Assembly: GCF_028680575.1 (NCBI RefSeq)
Contig: NZ_JAPCKI010000020.1
Location: 36,698-100,697 of the forward strand
Direction: 5' to 3'
Length of the DNA stretch: 64,000 nucleotides
Source of the DNA: Acidovorax benzenivorans
GTDB lineage: Bacteria > Pseudomonadota > Gammaproteobacteria > Burkholderiales > Burkholderiaceae_C
Part shown: positions 43,308 through 50,984 of the stretch, piece after piece
Numbering within the stretch: the first letter of the stretch is position 1
Layout: the number at the start of each line of letters is the position of its first letter
Notes under the pieces: generated by a model
Databases searched by the model: none
Told to the model about the DNA's origin: nothing
The model's input: only the letters and a program-made list of their open reading frames with translations
Made by a program: the position numbers and the translations under genes

Positions 43308-43347
43308 AACCCGCGCTAGGGACGCCAAGCGCGGGTTTTTGTTTTTT
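43308..43347 (+). terminator. Intrinsic terminator of rpsU
   Basis: AACCCGCGCT (43308-43317) pairs with AGCGCGGGTT (43328-43337), followed by TTTGTTTTTT. Confidence 0.92.
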
Positions 43348-43348
43348 C

Positions 43349-43449
43349 GGGTTTGCCAAAAGGCTTTCTAGCGTCGTTGCAACGCCTTGTCGTAGCCACA
43401 CTACTGCCTGCGGCGTTGACGCCTAGCCAGAAAGCGTTTTGGCAAACCC
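43349..43449. repeat. 101-bp imperfect palindrome between rpsU and the GatB/YqeY gene
   Basis: Perfect outer arms GGGTTTGCCAAAA (43349-43361) and TTTTGGCAAACCC (43437-43449), next GCTTTCT/AGAAAGC (43363-43369, 43429-43435), and an inner AACGCC/GGCGTT pair. It folds into one long cruciform or RNA hairpin. A second copy was not found in the window. Confidence 0.8.
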
Positions 43450-43483
43450 CTGTTCTTGTCTAAAACCAACCAAGGAAGCCGCC

Positions 43484-43930
43484 ATGAGCCTCAAGGACCA
43501 GATCACCGAAGACATGAAAACCGCCATGCGCGCCAAGGACAGCGAGCGCCTGGGCACCATCCGCCTGCTGCAGGCCGCGATGAAACAAAAGGAAGTGGAC
43601 GAGCGCATCGAGCTGGACGACGTAGCCGTGGTCGCCATCGTGGACAAGCTCATCAAGCAGCGCAAGGACTCCATCACCGCGTTTGAAGGCGCGGGCCGCC
43701 AAGACCTGGCCGACAAGGAAAAGGCCGAGATGGCCGTGCTGCAGGCCTACCTGCCCGAGCGCATGTCCGCCGAAGAAACGCTGGCCGCCGTGAAGGCCAT
43801 CGTGGCCGAGCTGGGCGCAGCAGGCCCCGGCGACATGGGCAAGGTGATGGGCGTGGTCAAGACCCGCCTGGCAGGCAAGGCCGACATGGGCCAGGTGTCG
43901 GCTGCGGTGAAGGCCGCGCTGGCAGGCTGA
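43484..43930 (+). CDS. GatB/YqeY domain protein
   Basis: Cytoplasmic protein of 148 residues resembling the tail domain of GatB, the amidotransferase subunit that binds tRNA. Start at 43484 behind AAGGAAG. Typical sequence: SLKDQITEDMKTAMRAKDSE at the start and MGKVMGVVKTRLAGKADMGQ at the end. It is commonly linked to rpsU and dnaG in proteobacteria, suggesting a role in translation; the biochemical job is unsettled. Confidence 0.94.
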   Translation: MSLKDQITEDMKTAMRAKDSERLGTIRLLQAAMKQKEVDERIELDDVAVVAIVDKLIKQRKDSITAFEGAGRQDLADKEKAEMAVLQAYLPERMSAEETLAAVKAIVAELGAAGPGDMGKVMGVVKTRLAGKADMGQVSAAVKAALAG

Positions 43931-44000
43931 GCCCCACGCCCTCTGCCCTTGCACCGCAAGGGCTACCGCCGATCACGGCGACCGGCCATGGACCGGTATC

Positions 44001-44050
44001 ATTTTGATAGCTGCTAGCGCTTATTCCATAAGCGCTAGCAGCTATTTTTG
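44001..44050. repeat. Best full-length palindromic copy of the interspersed repeat
   Basis: ATAGCTGCTAGCGCTTAT (44007-44024) and its exact inverse ATAAGCGCTAGCAGCTAT (44028-44045) around TCC, flanked by TTTT runs on both sides. It lies between convergent genes and can act as a terminator in both directions; it defines the core of the repeat. Confidence 0.9.
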
Positions 44051-44052
44051 CT

Positions 44053-44991
44053 TCAGGCCGAGCCTTCGCCATGGGCGCCTGCCCGCTGCGCACCCCACCC
44101 AGTGCGAAAGTGCGCCTGCAGAAACTCCACACACACCCGCACCTTGGCCGACCGCTCCAGCCGCGTGGGGTACACGGCCCACACATTGGCCTCCTGCTGC
44201 CACTGCGGCAGCACCTGCACCAGGCGCCCCGCCTGCAGGTGCGCGCCCACATCCCACAGCGAGCGCAACACCACACCGCGCCCGTCCACCGCCCACTGCA
44301 CGGCCATTTCGCCGTTGTTGGCTGACAGCGGGCCGCGCACTTTCACCGACTCTTCCTGCGCACCGCTGCGCAAGCGCCACACGCCAAACGGGTGGTCGCG
44401 CTCCTTGATCACCAGGCAGTCGTGCGCGGCCAGGTCGGCCACGCTGCGCGGCGTGCCCTTGCGCTGCAGATAAGCGGGCGCTGCGCACAACACACGGTGG
44501 TTGTCGGCCAGGCGGCGGGCGATGAGGTGCGGCGCAATCTCGTCGCCCACGCGCACATCCAGATCAAACCCTTCGCCCGCCACGTCCACCAGCCGGTCGA
44601 ACACTTCGAGCCGCACCTGCAGCCCCGGGTGTTGCTCCACCAGCCGCGACAACGCTGGCGCCACGATCTGGCGGCCAAAGCCGAAGCTGCTGCTCACCCG
44701 CAGCAGCCCGCGCGGCTCGCTGCGCGTCACGGCCACCTCCTGCATCAGCTGCTCCATGTCATCGAGGATGCGCTGCGCCCAGTGGAAGACGCGCTCGCCC
44801 TCTTCCGTCACCGCCACACGGCGGGTGGTGCGGTGCAGCAGCTTGACTTGCAGGTCCTGCTCCAGCAGGCGAATGCGCTTACTCACGTAGGCCGGCGATG
44901 TGCCCAGCTCGGTGGCGGCCCCGCCAAAGCTCGCCTTGCGCACCACCGCAGTGAACACGCGCAGGTCTTCAGCCGCAGGATTTTTATGCAC
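44053..44991 (-). CDS. dmlR: LysR-family regulator (DmlR-type)
   Basis: Transcription activator of 312 residues, divergent from the tartrate/D-malate dehydrogenase gene. I used the GTG at 44991 (VHKNPAAEDLRVFTAVVRKA); the longest frame begins with TTG at 45051 and adds 20 unlikely residues. Winged HTH at about 7-65 (ASFGGAATELGTSPAYVSKR) and an effector domain with RVSSSFGFGRQIVAPALSRL. Divergent pairing, as in E. coli dmlR-dmlA, suggests it activates the dehydrogenase gene in response to its substrate. Gene name by context only. Confidence 0.85.
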   Translation of the reverse strand: MHKNPAAEDLRVFTAVVRKASFGGAATELGTSPAYVSKRIRLLEQDLQVKLLHRTTRRVAVTEEGERVFHWAQRILDDMEQLMQEVAVTRSEPRGLLRVSSSFGFGRQIVAPALSRLVEQHPGLQVRLEVFDRLVDVAGEGFDLDVRVGDEIAPHLIARRLADNHRVLCAAPAYLQRKGTPRSVADLAAHDCLVIKERDHPFGVWRLRSGAQEESVKVRGPLSANNGEMAVQWAVDGRGVVLRSLWDVGAHLQAGRLVQVLPQWQQEANVWAVYPTRLERSAKVRVCVEFLQAHFRTGWGAQRAGAHGEGSA

Positions 44992-45115
44992 GATGTGTGA
45001 AATATGAAGCCACAGTTGGCGGATTGTAGTTTTTGGTGGCGCTGTAAACAATGCACCCTACAAGGCTGGCTGCCCCTCCACAGCAGCCTCTCGCCCCCAT
45101 CCCAAGGACTGCTTC

Positions 45116-46228
45116 ATGACTGCCTCCACAGCCTCTATCGCCCCCAAAACCTACCGCATCGCCCTCATCGCCGGAGACGGCATCGGCAAGGAGGTGATGC
45201 CCGAAGGCCTGCGCGTGGTGCTGGCCGCTGCGGCGCGCTTTGGCATCGCGCTGGAGACCACCACCATCGACTGGGCCAGCTGCGACTACTACGCCGCCCA
45301 CGGAAAAATGATGCCCGACGACTGGAAGGCACAGCTTGCGGGCATGGACGCCATCTTCTTCGGCGCCGTCGGCTGGCCCGCCACCGTGCCCGACCATGTC
45401 TCGCTGTGGGGTTCGCTGCTCAAGTTCCGCCGCGAGTTCGACCAGTACATCAACCTGCGCCCCGTGCGCCTGTTCGAGGGCGTGCCCTGCCCGCTGGCGG
45501 GCCGCAAGCCCGGCGACATCGACTACTACGTGGTGCGCGAAAACACCGAGGGCGAATACACGTCGCTCGGCGGCATCATGTACGAGGGTACCGACCGCGA
45601 GATCGTGATCCAGGAATCGGTCTACTCGCGCCACGGCGCCCACCGTCTCTTGAAGTTCGCCTTCGACCTGGCCCAAAGCCGCGCCAAGAAACACGTGACC
45701 CTGGCCACCAAGAGCAATGGCATCGCCATCAGCATGCCCTGGTGGGATCAGCGTGCCGACGATGTCGCCAAAGGCTACCCCGAGGTCACGCTGGACAAGC
45801 AGCACATCGACATCCTCACCGCCCGCTTTGTGCTGCAGCCCGGCCGCTTTGACGTGGTGGCCGCCACCAACCTGTTTGGCGACATCTTGAGCGACCTGGG
45901 TCCCGCCACCACCGGCACGATTGGCCTGGCCCCGTCGGCCAACCTCAACCCCGAACGAACCTTCCCCAGTCTGTTCGAGCCTGTGCACGGCTCGGCCCCG
46001 GACATTTACGGCAAGAACATTGCCAACCCGATTGCCATGATCTGGTCGGGCGCACTGATGCTGGACTTCCTCACCCAGGGCCAGGGCGCGGGCAGGTTGG
46101 CGCACGATGCCATCGTGGGCGCCATCGAAGAGACGATCAAGAGCGGGCCACGCACGCCGGACCTGGGCGGCACGGCCAGCACCACACAGGTGGGCGAGGC
46201 GATTGCGGCGCGGGTCGCGCAGGGCTGA
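45116..46228 (+). CDS. dmlA: Tartrate / D-malate dehydrogenase (decarboxylating)
   Basis: NAD-dependent beta-decarboxylating dehydrogenase of the isocitrate/isopropylmalate family, 370 residues. RIALIAGDGIGKEVMPEGLR at the N-terminus, the substrate segment YINLRPVRLFEG, ENTEGEYTSLGGIMYEGTDR and the GSAPDIYGKNIANPIAMIWS metal/NAD region match TtuC/DmlA and not LeuB (for example WGSLLKFRREFDQY). Reactions of this family: D-malate to pyruvate, tartrate to oxaloglycolate or glycerate. Activator gene upstream in divergent orientation. Confidence 0.94.
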   Translation: MTASTASIAPKTYRIALIAGDGIGKEVMPEGLRVVLAAAARFGIALETTTIDWASCDYYAAHGKMMPDDWKAQLAGMDAIFFGAVGWPATVPDHVSLWGSLLKFRREFDQYINLRPVRLFEGVPCPLAGRKPGDIDYYVVRENTEGEYTSLGGIMYEGTDREIVIQESVYSRHGAHRLLKFAFDLAQSRAKKHVTLATKSNGIAISMPWWDQRADDVAKGYPEVTLDKQHIDILTARFVLQPGRFDVVAATNLFGDILSDLGPATTGTIGLAPSANLNPERTFPSLFEPVHGSAPDIYGKNIANPIAMIWSGALMLDFLTQGQGAGRLAHDAIVGAIEETIKSGPRTPDLGGTASTTQVGEAIAARVAQG

Positions 46229-46248
46229 AGCGCCGGTTACTCCTGAAA

Positions 46249-46300
46249 CCATAGCTGCTTGCGCTTGATGGATAAGCGCTAGCGGCTGATTTCATCAAAT
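46249..46300. repeat. Interspersed repeat after dmlA
   Basis: CCATAGCTGCTTGCGCTTGA, then inverted GATAAGCGCTAGCGGC. It probably ends dmlA transcription. Confidence 0.75.
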
Positions 46301-46320
46301 AAACAGACGCCATCCAACCC

Positions 46321-46515
46321 TCAGCCACCACCGGGTGGCACCCTGAACTGGGCTGTGATGTGCGCCTGCGCGCGCTCCGACGCTGCGACAGCACGCTCGA
46401 CCCAGCGCCGCAGCCATGATCCAAGGCGCACGCGCCCTGCGGAGTGCGCGGCCGACGGCGGCTTTGCGGTGACGAGTTGTTCAGGGGGCTTGTGTTGCGC
46501 GGTGTGCGAGTTCAT
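46321..46515 (-). CDS. Possible small hypothetical protein
   Basis: A 64-residue frame divergent from the LysR gene at 46588, if started at the ATG at 46515 (NSHTAQHKPPEQLVTAKPPS); an ATG at 46563 would add 16 residues. It ends VERAVAASERAQAHITAQFR plus a Pro/Gly tail and has no recognised domain. It could be spurious. The 46229-46587 gap otherwise holds only the repeat copy. Confidence 0.3.
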   Translation of the reverse strand: MNSHTAQHKPPEQLVTAKPPSAAHSAGRVRLGSWLRRWVERAVAASERAQAHITAQFRVPPGGG

Positions 46516-46587
46516 GGCGACGGATGCTCGCCAACGGCTTACCATCTGTAAAGTTGAATTCAATGATGATTCACTTCACAAAACCTG

Positions 46588-47484
46588 ATGCGTAACCTCA
46601 ACCTCGACCAGCTGCAGACCCTGATCGCCATCGCCGACCTGGGCACCTTTGCCGCCGCCGCACAGGCGCTGCACCTGGCGCCACCCACGGTCAGCATGCA
46701 CATCAAGGAACTGGAGTCGCGCCTGGACGCTGCGCTGTTGGTGCGCGGCCGCCGCCAGGCCGACCTGACGCCTGCGGGCGAGGTGTTGGTGCGCGAGGGC
46801 CGCCAGCTACTGCTGGCCAGCGACGACCTGGTGGAACGTGTGCGCCGCCACGCCTCGGGGCGCGAGGGCATCGTGCGGGTAGGCGTCTCTGCGGGCGTCA
46901 GCACCCGGCTGCTGCCGCGCATGCTGGAGGCGCTGGCAGCGCGCAGCCCCGGTGTGGAAATACGCCTGGAGGCCGTGGGCTCGGCCGAGTCGATGCAGCG
47001 GCTCAAGGCCGGCACGCTGGACATCGCCATCATCGCCAGCCCCCAACCGCCACTGGCCGAAGTGAAACAAACGCCCTGGCGCAACGACCCCATGGTGGCG
47101 CTGCTGCCCGCCACCTGGGACGCTCCCGGCCAGGTCGGCCCCGACTGGCTGGCCAGCCGCCGCTGGGCATCGTTTGCGCCCGCCACGCAGATGCACGGGC
47201 TGATTGCCAACTGGTTTGGTCAGGCGGGCCACCACCCGCGCCCTTTTCTGGCGCTGAGCTACCCCGGCGCGCTCAAAAGCCTGGCGGTGGCCAGTCAGTG
47301 CGCCGCGCTGCTACCGATGGAGGAGGTGGAGGACCTGCAGGGCACGCCCAACGTACAGATCCGCCCCCTGCAGCCACCGCTGATGCGCCCCATGGCCGTG
47401 GCGCACCGCCACATGCCACCGCCCTCGCCTGCGGTGGAGGGCGTGCTGCAGCTGCTGGCCGAATTTGCGGACTTCGCGGAGTGA
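46588..47484 (+). CDS. LysR-family transcriptional regulator
   Basis: A 298-residue LysR protein. HTH at residues 3-60: LNLDQLQTLIAIADLGTFAA and APPTVSMHIKELESRLDAAL. The effector domain opens VRVGVSAGVSTRLLPRMLEA. It has no adjacent operon with a matching divergent target except the weak frame at 46321, so its regulon is unknown. An AT-rich upstream region with TTGAATTCAATGATGATTC sits just before the ATG. Confidence 0.9.
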   Translation: MRNLNLDQLQTLIAIADLGTFAAAAQALHLAPPTVSMHIKELESRLDAALLVRGRRQADLTPAGEVLVREGRQLLLASDDLVERVRRHASGREGIVRVGVSAGVSTRLLPRMLEALAARSPGVEIRLEAVGSAESMQRLKAGTLDIAIIASPQPPLAEVKQTPWRNDPMVALLPATWDAPGQVGPDWLASRRWASFAPATQMHGLIANWFGQAGHHPRPFLALSYPGALKSLAVASQCAALLPMEEVEDLQGTPNVQIRPLQPPLMRPMAVAHRHMPPPSPAVEGVLQLLAEFADFAE

Positions 47485-47507
47485 TGGCTGTGCGCCGCCG
47501 CTCGCCA

Positions 47508-47753
47508 TCACACGGGCGGTAAGCCCGAAGTGCCTGGGGCACGCCGCGCCGCGAACCGCCGCAGGTAGGGCTGCACGAACAAATACAGCCCCGTCAACAG
47601 CAGCAGCGCCAGCGGTGGCAGAGGTGCATACGTGACCCAATCCGGCGGGTTTCCCAGGACCTGCGCGCGGACTACAAAATTGGCGATGACGGTCAGCGTG
47701 AATGCCATCGACACCCAGCGATGAAAGCGCCGGATGCCCACACCGGCACTCAT
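47508..47753 (-). CDS. Small membrane protein (two helices)
   Basis: An 81-residue protein; ATG at 47753 overlaps the upstream glyoxalase-family stop (ATGA) behind GGAGATGCG. Two hydrophobic stretches (MAFTLTVIANFVV at about 16-28 and PLPPLALLLLTGLYLFV at about 45-61) and a basic C-terminus (RRFAARRAPG). Translational coupling to the VOC gene implies a shared role, otherwise unknown. Confidence 0.72.
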   Translation of the reverse strand: MSAGVGIRRFHRWVSMAFTLTVIANFVVRAQVLGNPPDWVTYAPLPPLALLLLTGLYLFVQPYLRRFAARRAPGTSGLPPV

Positions 47754-48172
47754 TTCGCATCTCCGGCGAGCTGAATCATCTTCCAGCCGTTGCCCGCCGG
47801 GTCCCGAAAACCCGCATCCACGTTGCCATACCGGTCCACGGGCTCCTGCGTGAACTCCACGCCCAGGTCGCGCAGCCGGGCATACGCGGCGCGGCAATCA
47901 GCCACGTGCAGCACCAGTGGCGCCATGGCGCCCTTGGCGACCATGGCGCGCAGCGTCTGCGCCGTGGCCTCGTCGTGGATGGGCGGGCCGGGCTTGAACA
48001 GCCCCAACTGAAAGCCCGGCTGCTCAGGGTGCTGCACCGTCAGCCAGCGGTAGGGGCCATTGCGCACGTCCGTGTGCACCTGAAACCCGAGTTTGCCCAC
48101 ATAGAACGCGAACGCTTCGTCCTGGTCGTCCACATACACACCCACCACACCAATGCCCTGGTTCCTCGTCAT
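47750..48172 (-). CDS. VOC (glyoxalase/bleomycin resistance) family protein
   Basis: A 140-residue vicinal-oxygen-chelate protein, single module (two beta-alpha-beta-beta-beta halves). Sequence VVGVYVDDQDEAFAFYVGKL and NVDAGFRDPAGNGWKMIQLA are typical of the antibiotic-resistance or dioxygenase-like branch. AAGGAGATCTG precedes the ATG. Function not predictable beyond the fold. Confidence 0.88.
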   Translation of the reverse strand: MTRNQGIGVVGVYVDDQDEAFAFYVGKLGFQVHTDVRNGPYRWLTVQHPEQPGFQLGLFKPGPPIHDEATAQTLRAMVAKGAMAPLVLHVADCRAAYARLRDLGVEFTQEPVDRYGNVDAGFRDPAGNGWKMIQLAGDAK

Positions 48173-48191
48173 CAGATCTCCTTGGTTGCTA

Positions 48192-48461
48192 AGAGCCTGT
48201 TCAAGGTCTTTTTGGAAATCGCATTGGAGTGCAATCGGGATGAGTGGATGCTTCGGATGCGCCGCATGGGCTCATGCCCATGCAAGCAGCCGGGGCGTCC
48301 AATCGCCCGATTTCACTCCAACCCTTCGGGCAAGTGCCTTGCCGGGCGGTCTGCGGCGTTGCGGCGCTTGTTGATAGCCAAGCTATCAACTGCACCCCGC
48401 GCCTTTCACCCCATCCCGGCAAGGTACTTGTGCGACTCCAAAAAGACCTTGAACAGGCTCT
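48192..48461. repeat. 270-bp palindromic element with 25-bp perfect inverted ends
   Basis: Ends AGAGCCTGTTCAAGGTCTTT (from 48192) and its inverse (to 48461) are perfect over 25 bp. Inside, GCATTGGAGTGCAATCGGG and CCCGATTTCACTCCAA give a second inverted pair, plus a GATAGCCAAGCTATC hairpin near 48375. It codes for nothing, so it is a MITE-like or large bacterial palindromic repeat. The final CT of the element plus the next A supply the stop codon of the AraC-type gene. No clear target-site duplication. Confidence 0.75.
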
Positions 48462-48996
48462 AGGACGGATTTGTACCTTCGGCCTGGCGGCGGCGCTTCT
48501 CCAAAACTGCTGTGGTGAGGTCGGGGCGCTGTGCGGCTTTCAATACACAGGCGGGCACTTGGTCCAGGGGCGTGGCGGTAGCCTGGGCGTCCCGCCGCAC
48601 CGCACTGGGGCTCTGCCCCGTGATGTCGCGAAAGATGCGCCCGAAGGTGCCCAGGCTCTCCCAGCCAGTGGCAAACGCAATCTCGGTGATGGGCAGATCT
48701 GTATCGCGCAGCAGCGTAACGGCCTGCTCGATGCGGCGGGTCAGCAGGTAGCGGTGGGGCGGAATGCCAAACGCCTGCCGGAACGAGCGGGCGAAGTGCG
48801 CTTCCGACACCCCACTGACCTCGGCCAGCCGCTGCACCGGCCAGGCCTCGTGCGACGCAGCGTCCATGCGGTCCTTGGCGCGCAGCAAACGGCGCAACAG
48901 GGCCGGGTCCTGCGGCGCAATAGCCGCACCCGACGTCTGTTTGGACGGCGCGGCGGGCGCGCTGGAGGGCAATGGGTGCGGGCGCTCAGAGGGCAT
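48460..48996 (-). CDS. AraC-family transcriptional regulator, short form
   Basis: A 178-residue protein with the AraC DNA-binding domain at about 30-130: VQRLAEVSGVSEAHFARSFR and PITEIAFATGWESLGTFGRI, the two HTH units. There is no N-terminal ligand domain (only a Pro/Ala-rich start) and the C-terminal tail of about 45 residues ends at the edge of the palindromic element at 48192, whose last two bases complete the stop codon (TAG). The gene may have been shortened or re-terminated by insertion. Same strand as the VOC gene. Confidence 0.85.
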   Translation of the reverse strand: MPSERPHPLPSSAPAAPSKQTSGAAIAPQDPALLRRLLRAKDRMDAASHEAWPVQRLAEVSGVSEAHFARSFRQAFGIPPHRYLLTRRIEQAVTLLRDTDLPITEIAFATGWESLGTFGRIFRDITGQSPSAVRRDAQATATPLDQVPACVLKAAQRPDLTTAVLEKRRRQAEGTNPS

Positions 48997-49083
48997 GCGC
49001 GAAGCATATCGCCTTGGGTCTGGCGACCCGCCCTATTTTCCCGGGCATGGATCGCGGCTGACACCCGCACTCGGGGTCGCTTT

Positions 49084-50106
49084 TCAGGCTACCCGCACAT
49101 CGCCAAAGACTTCGAGCGCCTGGCCGTTCAGCGCCCGCAGCGTATCGGCAGGGTCCACCGCCTCGCCCAAGGCCAGTGCACCGCTGCGCTGGTACGCCGG
49201 GGCCATCAGGCGCTGCGCGGCCTCCAGCACCAGAGGCGCCGTCACGGCATAGATGTCCTGGCCGCGCACACCGGCCGTCCGCACCACGCCGTTTTGCACC
49301 AGCCGCACCACCAGCTCAAAACGCTGGGCCGACCGGCCGCTGCCATCCACCGCCGTGGGCGGCGGGGTGCTGGCATCGCGGATGTCGGCCAGGGCCGAGC
49401 GGTTGATGAGCGAGCGGATGGTGTCGGCCTGCAGGTGGTGCGCCAGGGTGATGGTTTCGCTGAACGGCAGTTCCACCATCGCATAGGTCGCCAGGGGCGC
49501 GGCAAAGGTCCAGTCCGGCACATCGGCCGAGGGCACCAGCGGCACCAGGCGCCCGCCCTGCACGACCTGGCGCGGTGCCTTGTTGCGCTCGCCCGTTAGG
49601 CGCGTGCCTTCGGTGGGCCACCAGCGGTCCAACCCCATGGCCACGGTGATCTCGTCAATGGGGCCGGGAGCGGCGAGCGCACTGGCCAGCAGATCGGCCA
49701 GGCCGCCGTAGAAACCTGCGGCGGGAATCACCACGCGCCCGGCAGCGACGGCAGGCTGCTGCATATCGGCAAAGGTGGCCTGGGCGCTGGGCTGCTCTGC
49801 AGTGACGTCGATGTAGTGGCAACCGGCGCGCAGTGCGGCCTGCGCCACCGGGGGCGCAGTGTCCATGAACGGCCCCGCGCAATGGATGACCACGCCACAA
49901 CCGGCAAAGGCCTGAACGAGTGCAGCCGGGTCGTCCAACTCCGCCGCGCGGCACTCCACGCCCGATGGAAACAGCGCAACCAGCCGGGCGGCGTTACGCC
50001 CAACCGCCACCACGCGCAGGCCGCGCCGCAGGGCCTCTTGCACCACGAACTGGCCAGTGTGGCCGGTGGCGCCGTACACAGCAATGGAAGAAACGGAGGA
50101 TGTCAT
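49084..50106 (-). CDS. Saccharopine dehydrogenase-like NAD(P)-binding protein
   Basis: A 340-residue Rossmann-fold protein: SSIAVYGATGHTGQFVVQEA at the N-terminus (GxTGxxG-type), CRAAELDDPAALVQAFAGCG and VIHCAGPFMDTAPPVAQAAL. These match the trans-acting enoyl reductase / saccharopine-dehydrogenase-like family, enzymes of varied and often unknown function. Start at 50106; upstream frame runs through the operators and is unlikely. Regulated by the divergent TetR gene through paired palindromes. Confidence 0.88.
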   Translation of the reverse strand: MTSSVSSIAVYGATGHTGQFVVQEALRRGLRVVAVGRNAARLVALFPSGVECRAAELDDPAALVQAFAGCGVVIHCAGPFMDTAPPVAQAALRAGCHYIDVTAEQPSAQATFADMQQPAVAAGRVVIPAAGFYGGLADLLASALAAPGPIDEITVAMGLDRWWPTEGTRLTGERNKAPRQVVQGGRLVPLVPSADVPDWTFAAPLATYAMVELPFSETITLAHHLQADTIRSLINRSALADIRDASTPPPTAVDGSGRSAQRFELVVRLVQNGVVRTAGVRGQDIYAVTAPLVLEAAQRLMAPAYQRSGALALGEAVDPADTLRALNGQALEVFGDVRVA

Positions 50107-50149
50107 GGGCAGCCTTTCGAGGATGAAATAAGGGATGAAAATTAACGAT

Positions 50150-50163
50150 ACAGACCTGTCTGT
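50150..50163. promoter_or_regulatory. TetR operator, left copy
   Basis: ACAGACCTGTCTGT, the reverse complement of the second copy. Arms ACAGAC/GTCTGT around CT. Confidence 0.82.
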
Positions 50164-50175
50164 TCTTTTAAGATT

Positions 50176-50189
50176 ACAGACAGGTCTGT
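50176..50189. promoter_or_regulatory. TetR operator, right copy
   Basis: ACAGACAGGTCTGT; arms ACAGAC/GTCTGT. It ends 3 nt before the tetR start codon, so the repressor should also shut off its own gene. Confidence 0.82.
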
Positions 50190-50192
50190 AGC

Positions 50193-50870
50193 ATGTCAAG
50201 TATGACTGCACATTCTTTTCCCGGCATCGCCCTGAAAACCTCACCGGGCGCCCGCCCCACGCCCGCGTCACGGCGCGCGGCCAAGGCCCCCACGGAGCCC
50301 GTGCAGGATGTGCGCGAGCGCATCCTCGACACGGCATCGAGCCTGTTCTACCAACGCGGCGTGCGCGCCGTGGGGGTGGACCTGGTGGTGGCCGAAGCGG
50401 CCGTGGCCAAGACCAGCCTGTACCGCTACTTCCCCACCAAGGACGACCTCATCGTGGCGTTTCTGGAGCGTGAAGACGTGGACTTCTGGGGCCTGTGGGA
50501 TGCGGTGGCGGCGCAGCATGCCGAGGACCCCGCAGGCGAATTGCAGGCCCACATGCAGTGGATTGGCGAACGGCTGGGGCGCTCCAACTACCGAGGCTGT
50601 CCTCAGATCAACGTGGCGGCCGAATTTGCCGAGCAGGACCACCCGGCCCGCCAAGTGGCGCAGCAGCACATGGTGACGCTGCGCAGCCGCCTGTACGGCA
50701 TTGCCCAGCGGCTGGGCGTGCCCCAGCCCGAGCAGCTGGCCGCCCAGCTGGCCGTGCTCATCAATGGGGCGTTCGTGAGTTCGGGCCTGCTCAGCGGCGA
50801 CGAAGCGACGCCCGTGCTGCAGGCAGCGGTACAGGCCTTGCTGGCAGGTGCCCAGGCTGACAGGGCCTAG
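50193..50870 (+). CDS. TetR-family repressor
   Basis: A 225-residue regulator. HTH at about 42-85 (ILDTASSLFYQRGVRAVGVD, VVAEAAVAKTSLYRYFPTKD) after a 35-residue disordered start. The C-terminal ligand-binding domain has GCPQINVAAEFAEQDHPARQ. The longest start at 50193 leaves 3 nt after the operator, with a second ATG at 50202. Divergent from the saccharopine-dehydrogenase-like gene, with paired operators in the gap, so it very likely represses both. Ligand unknown. Confidence 0.9.
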   Translation: MSSMTAHSFPGIALKTSPGARPTPASRRAAKAPTEPVQDVRERILDTASSLFYQRGVRAVGVDLVVAEAAVAKTSLYRYFPTKDDLIVAFLEREDVDFWGLWDAVAAQHAEDPAGELQAHMQWIGERLGRSNYRGCPQINVAAEFAEQDHPARQVAQQHMVTLRSRLYGIAQRLGVPQPEQLAAQLAVLINGAFVSSGLLSGDEATPVLQAAVQALLAGAQADRA

Positions 50871-50904
50871 CAGAGCAACGGGAACAACGTCCCCTTCAGA
50901 AACA

Positions 50905-50942
50905 AAAAGGCCCTCGCAGTGAACGAGGGCCTTTTCTTTTTC
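50905..50942 (+). terminator. Terminator after tetR
   Basis: AAAAGGCCCTCG (50905-50916) pairs with CGAGGGCCTTTT (50924-50935), then a T-rich tail. Symmetric, so also able to end pmbA transcription from the other side. Confidence 0.9.
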
Positions 50943-50984
50943 GGCTGCGCGGCGGTTCGCTTGGATTGCGCCACGGCCTTGGTG

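Noticed and set aside
48192..48461. Insertion sequence at the palindrome
   Set aside because: No transposase-like frame inside 270 bp and no target duplication, so called a palindromic element only.
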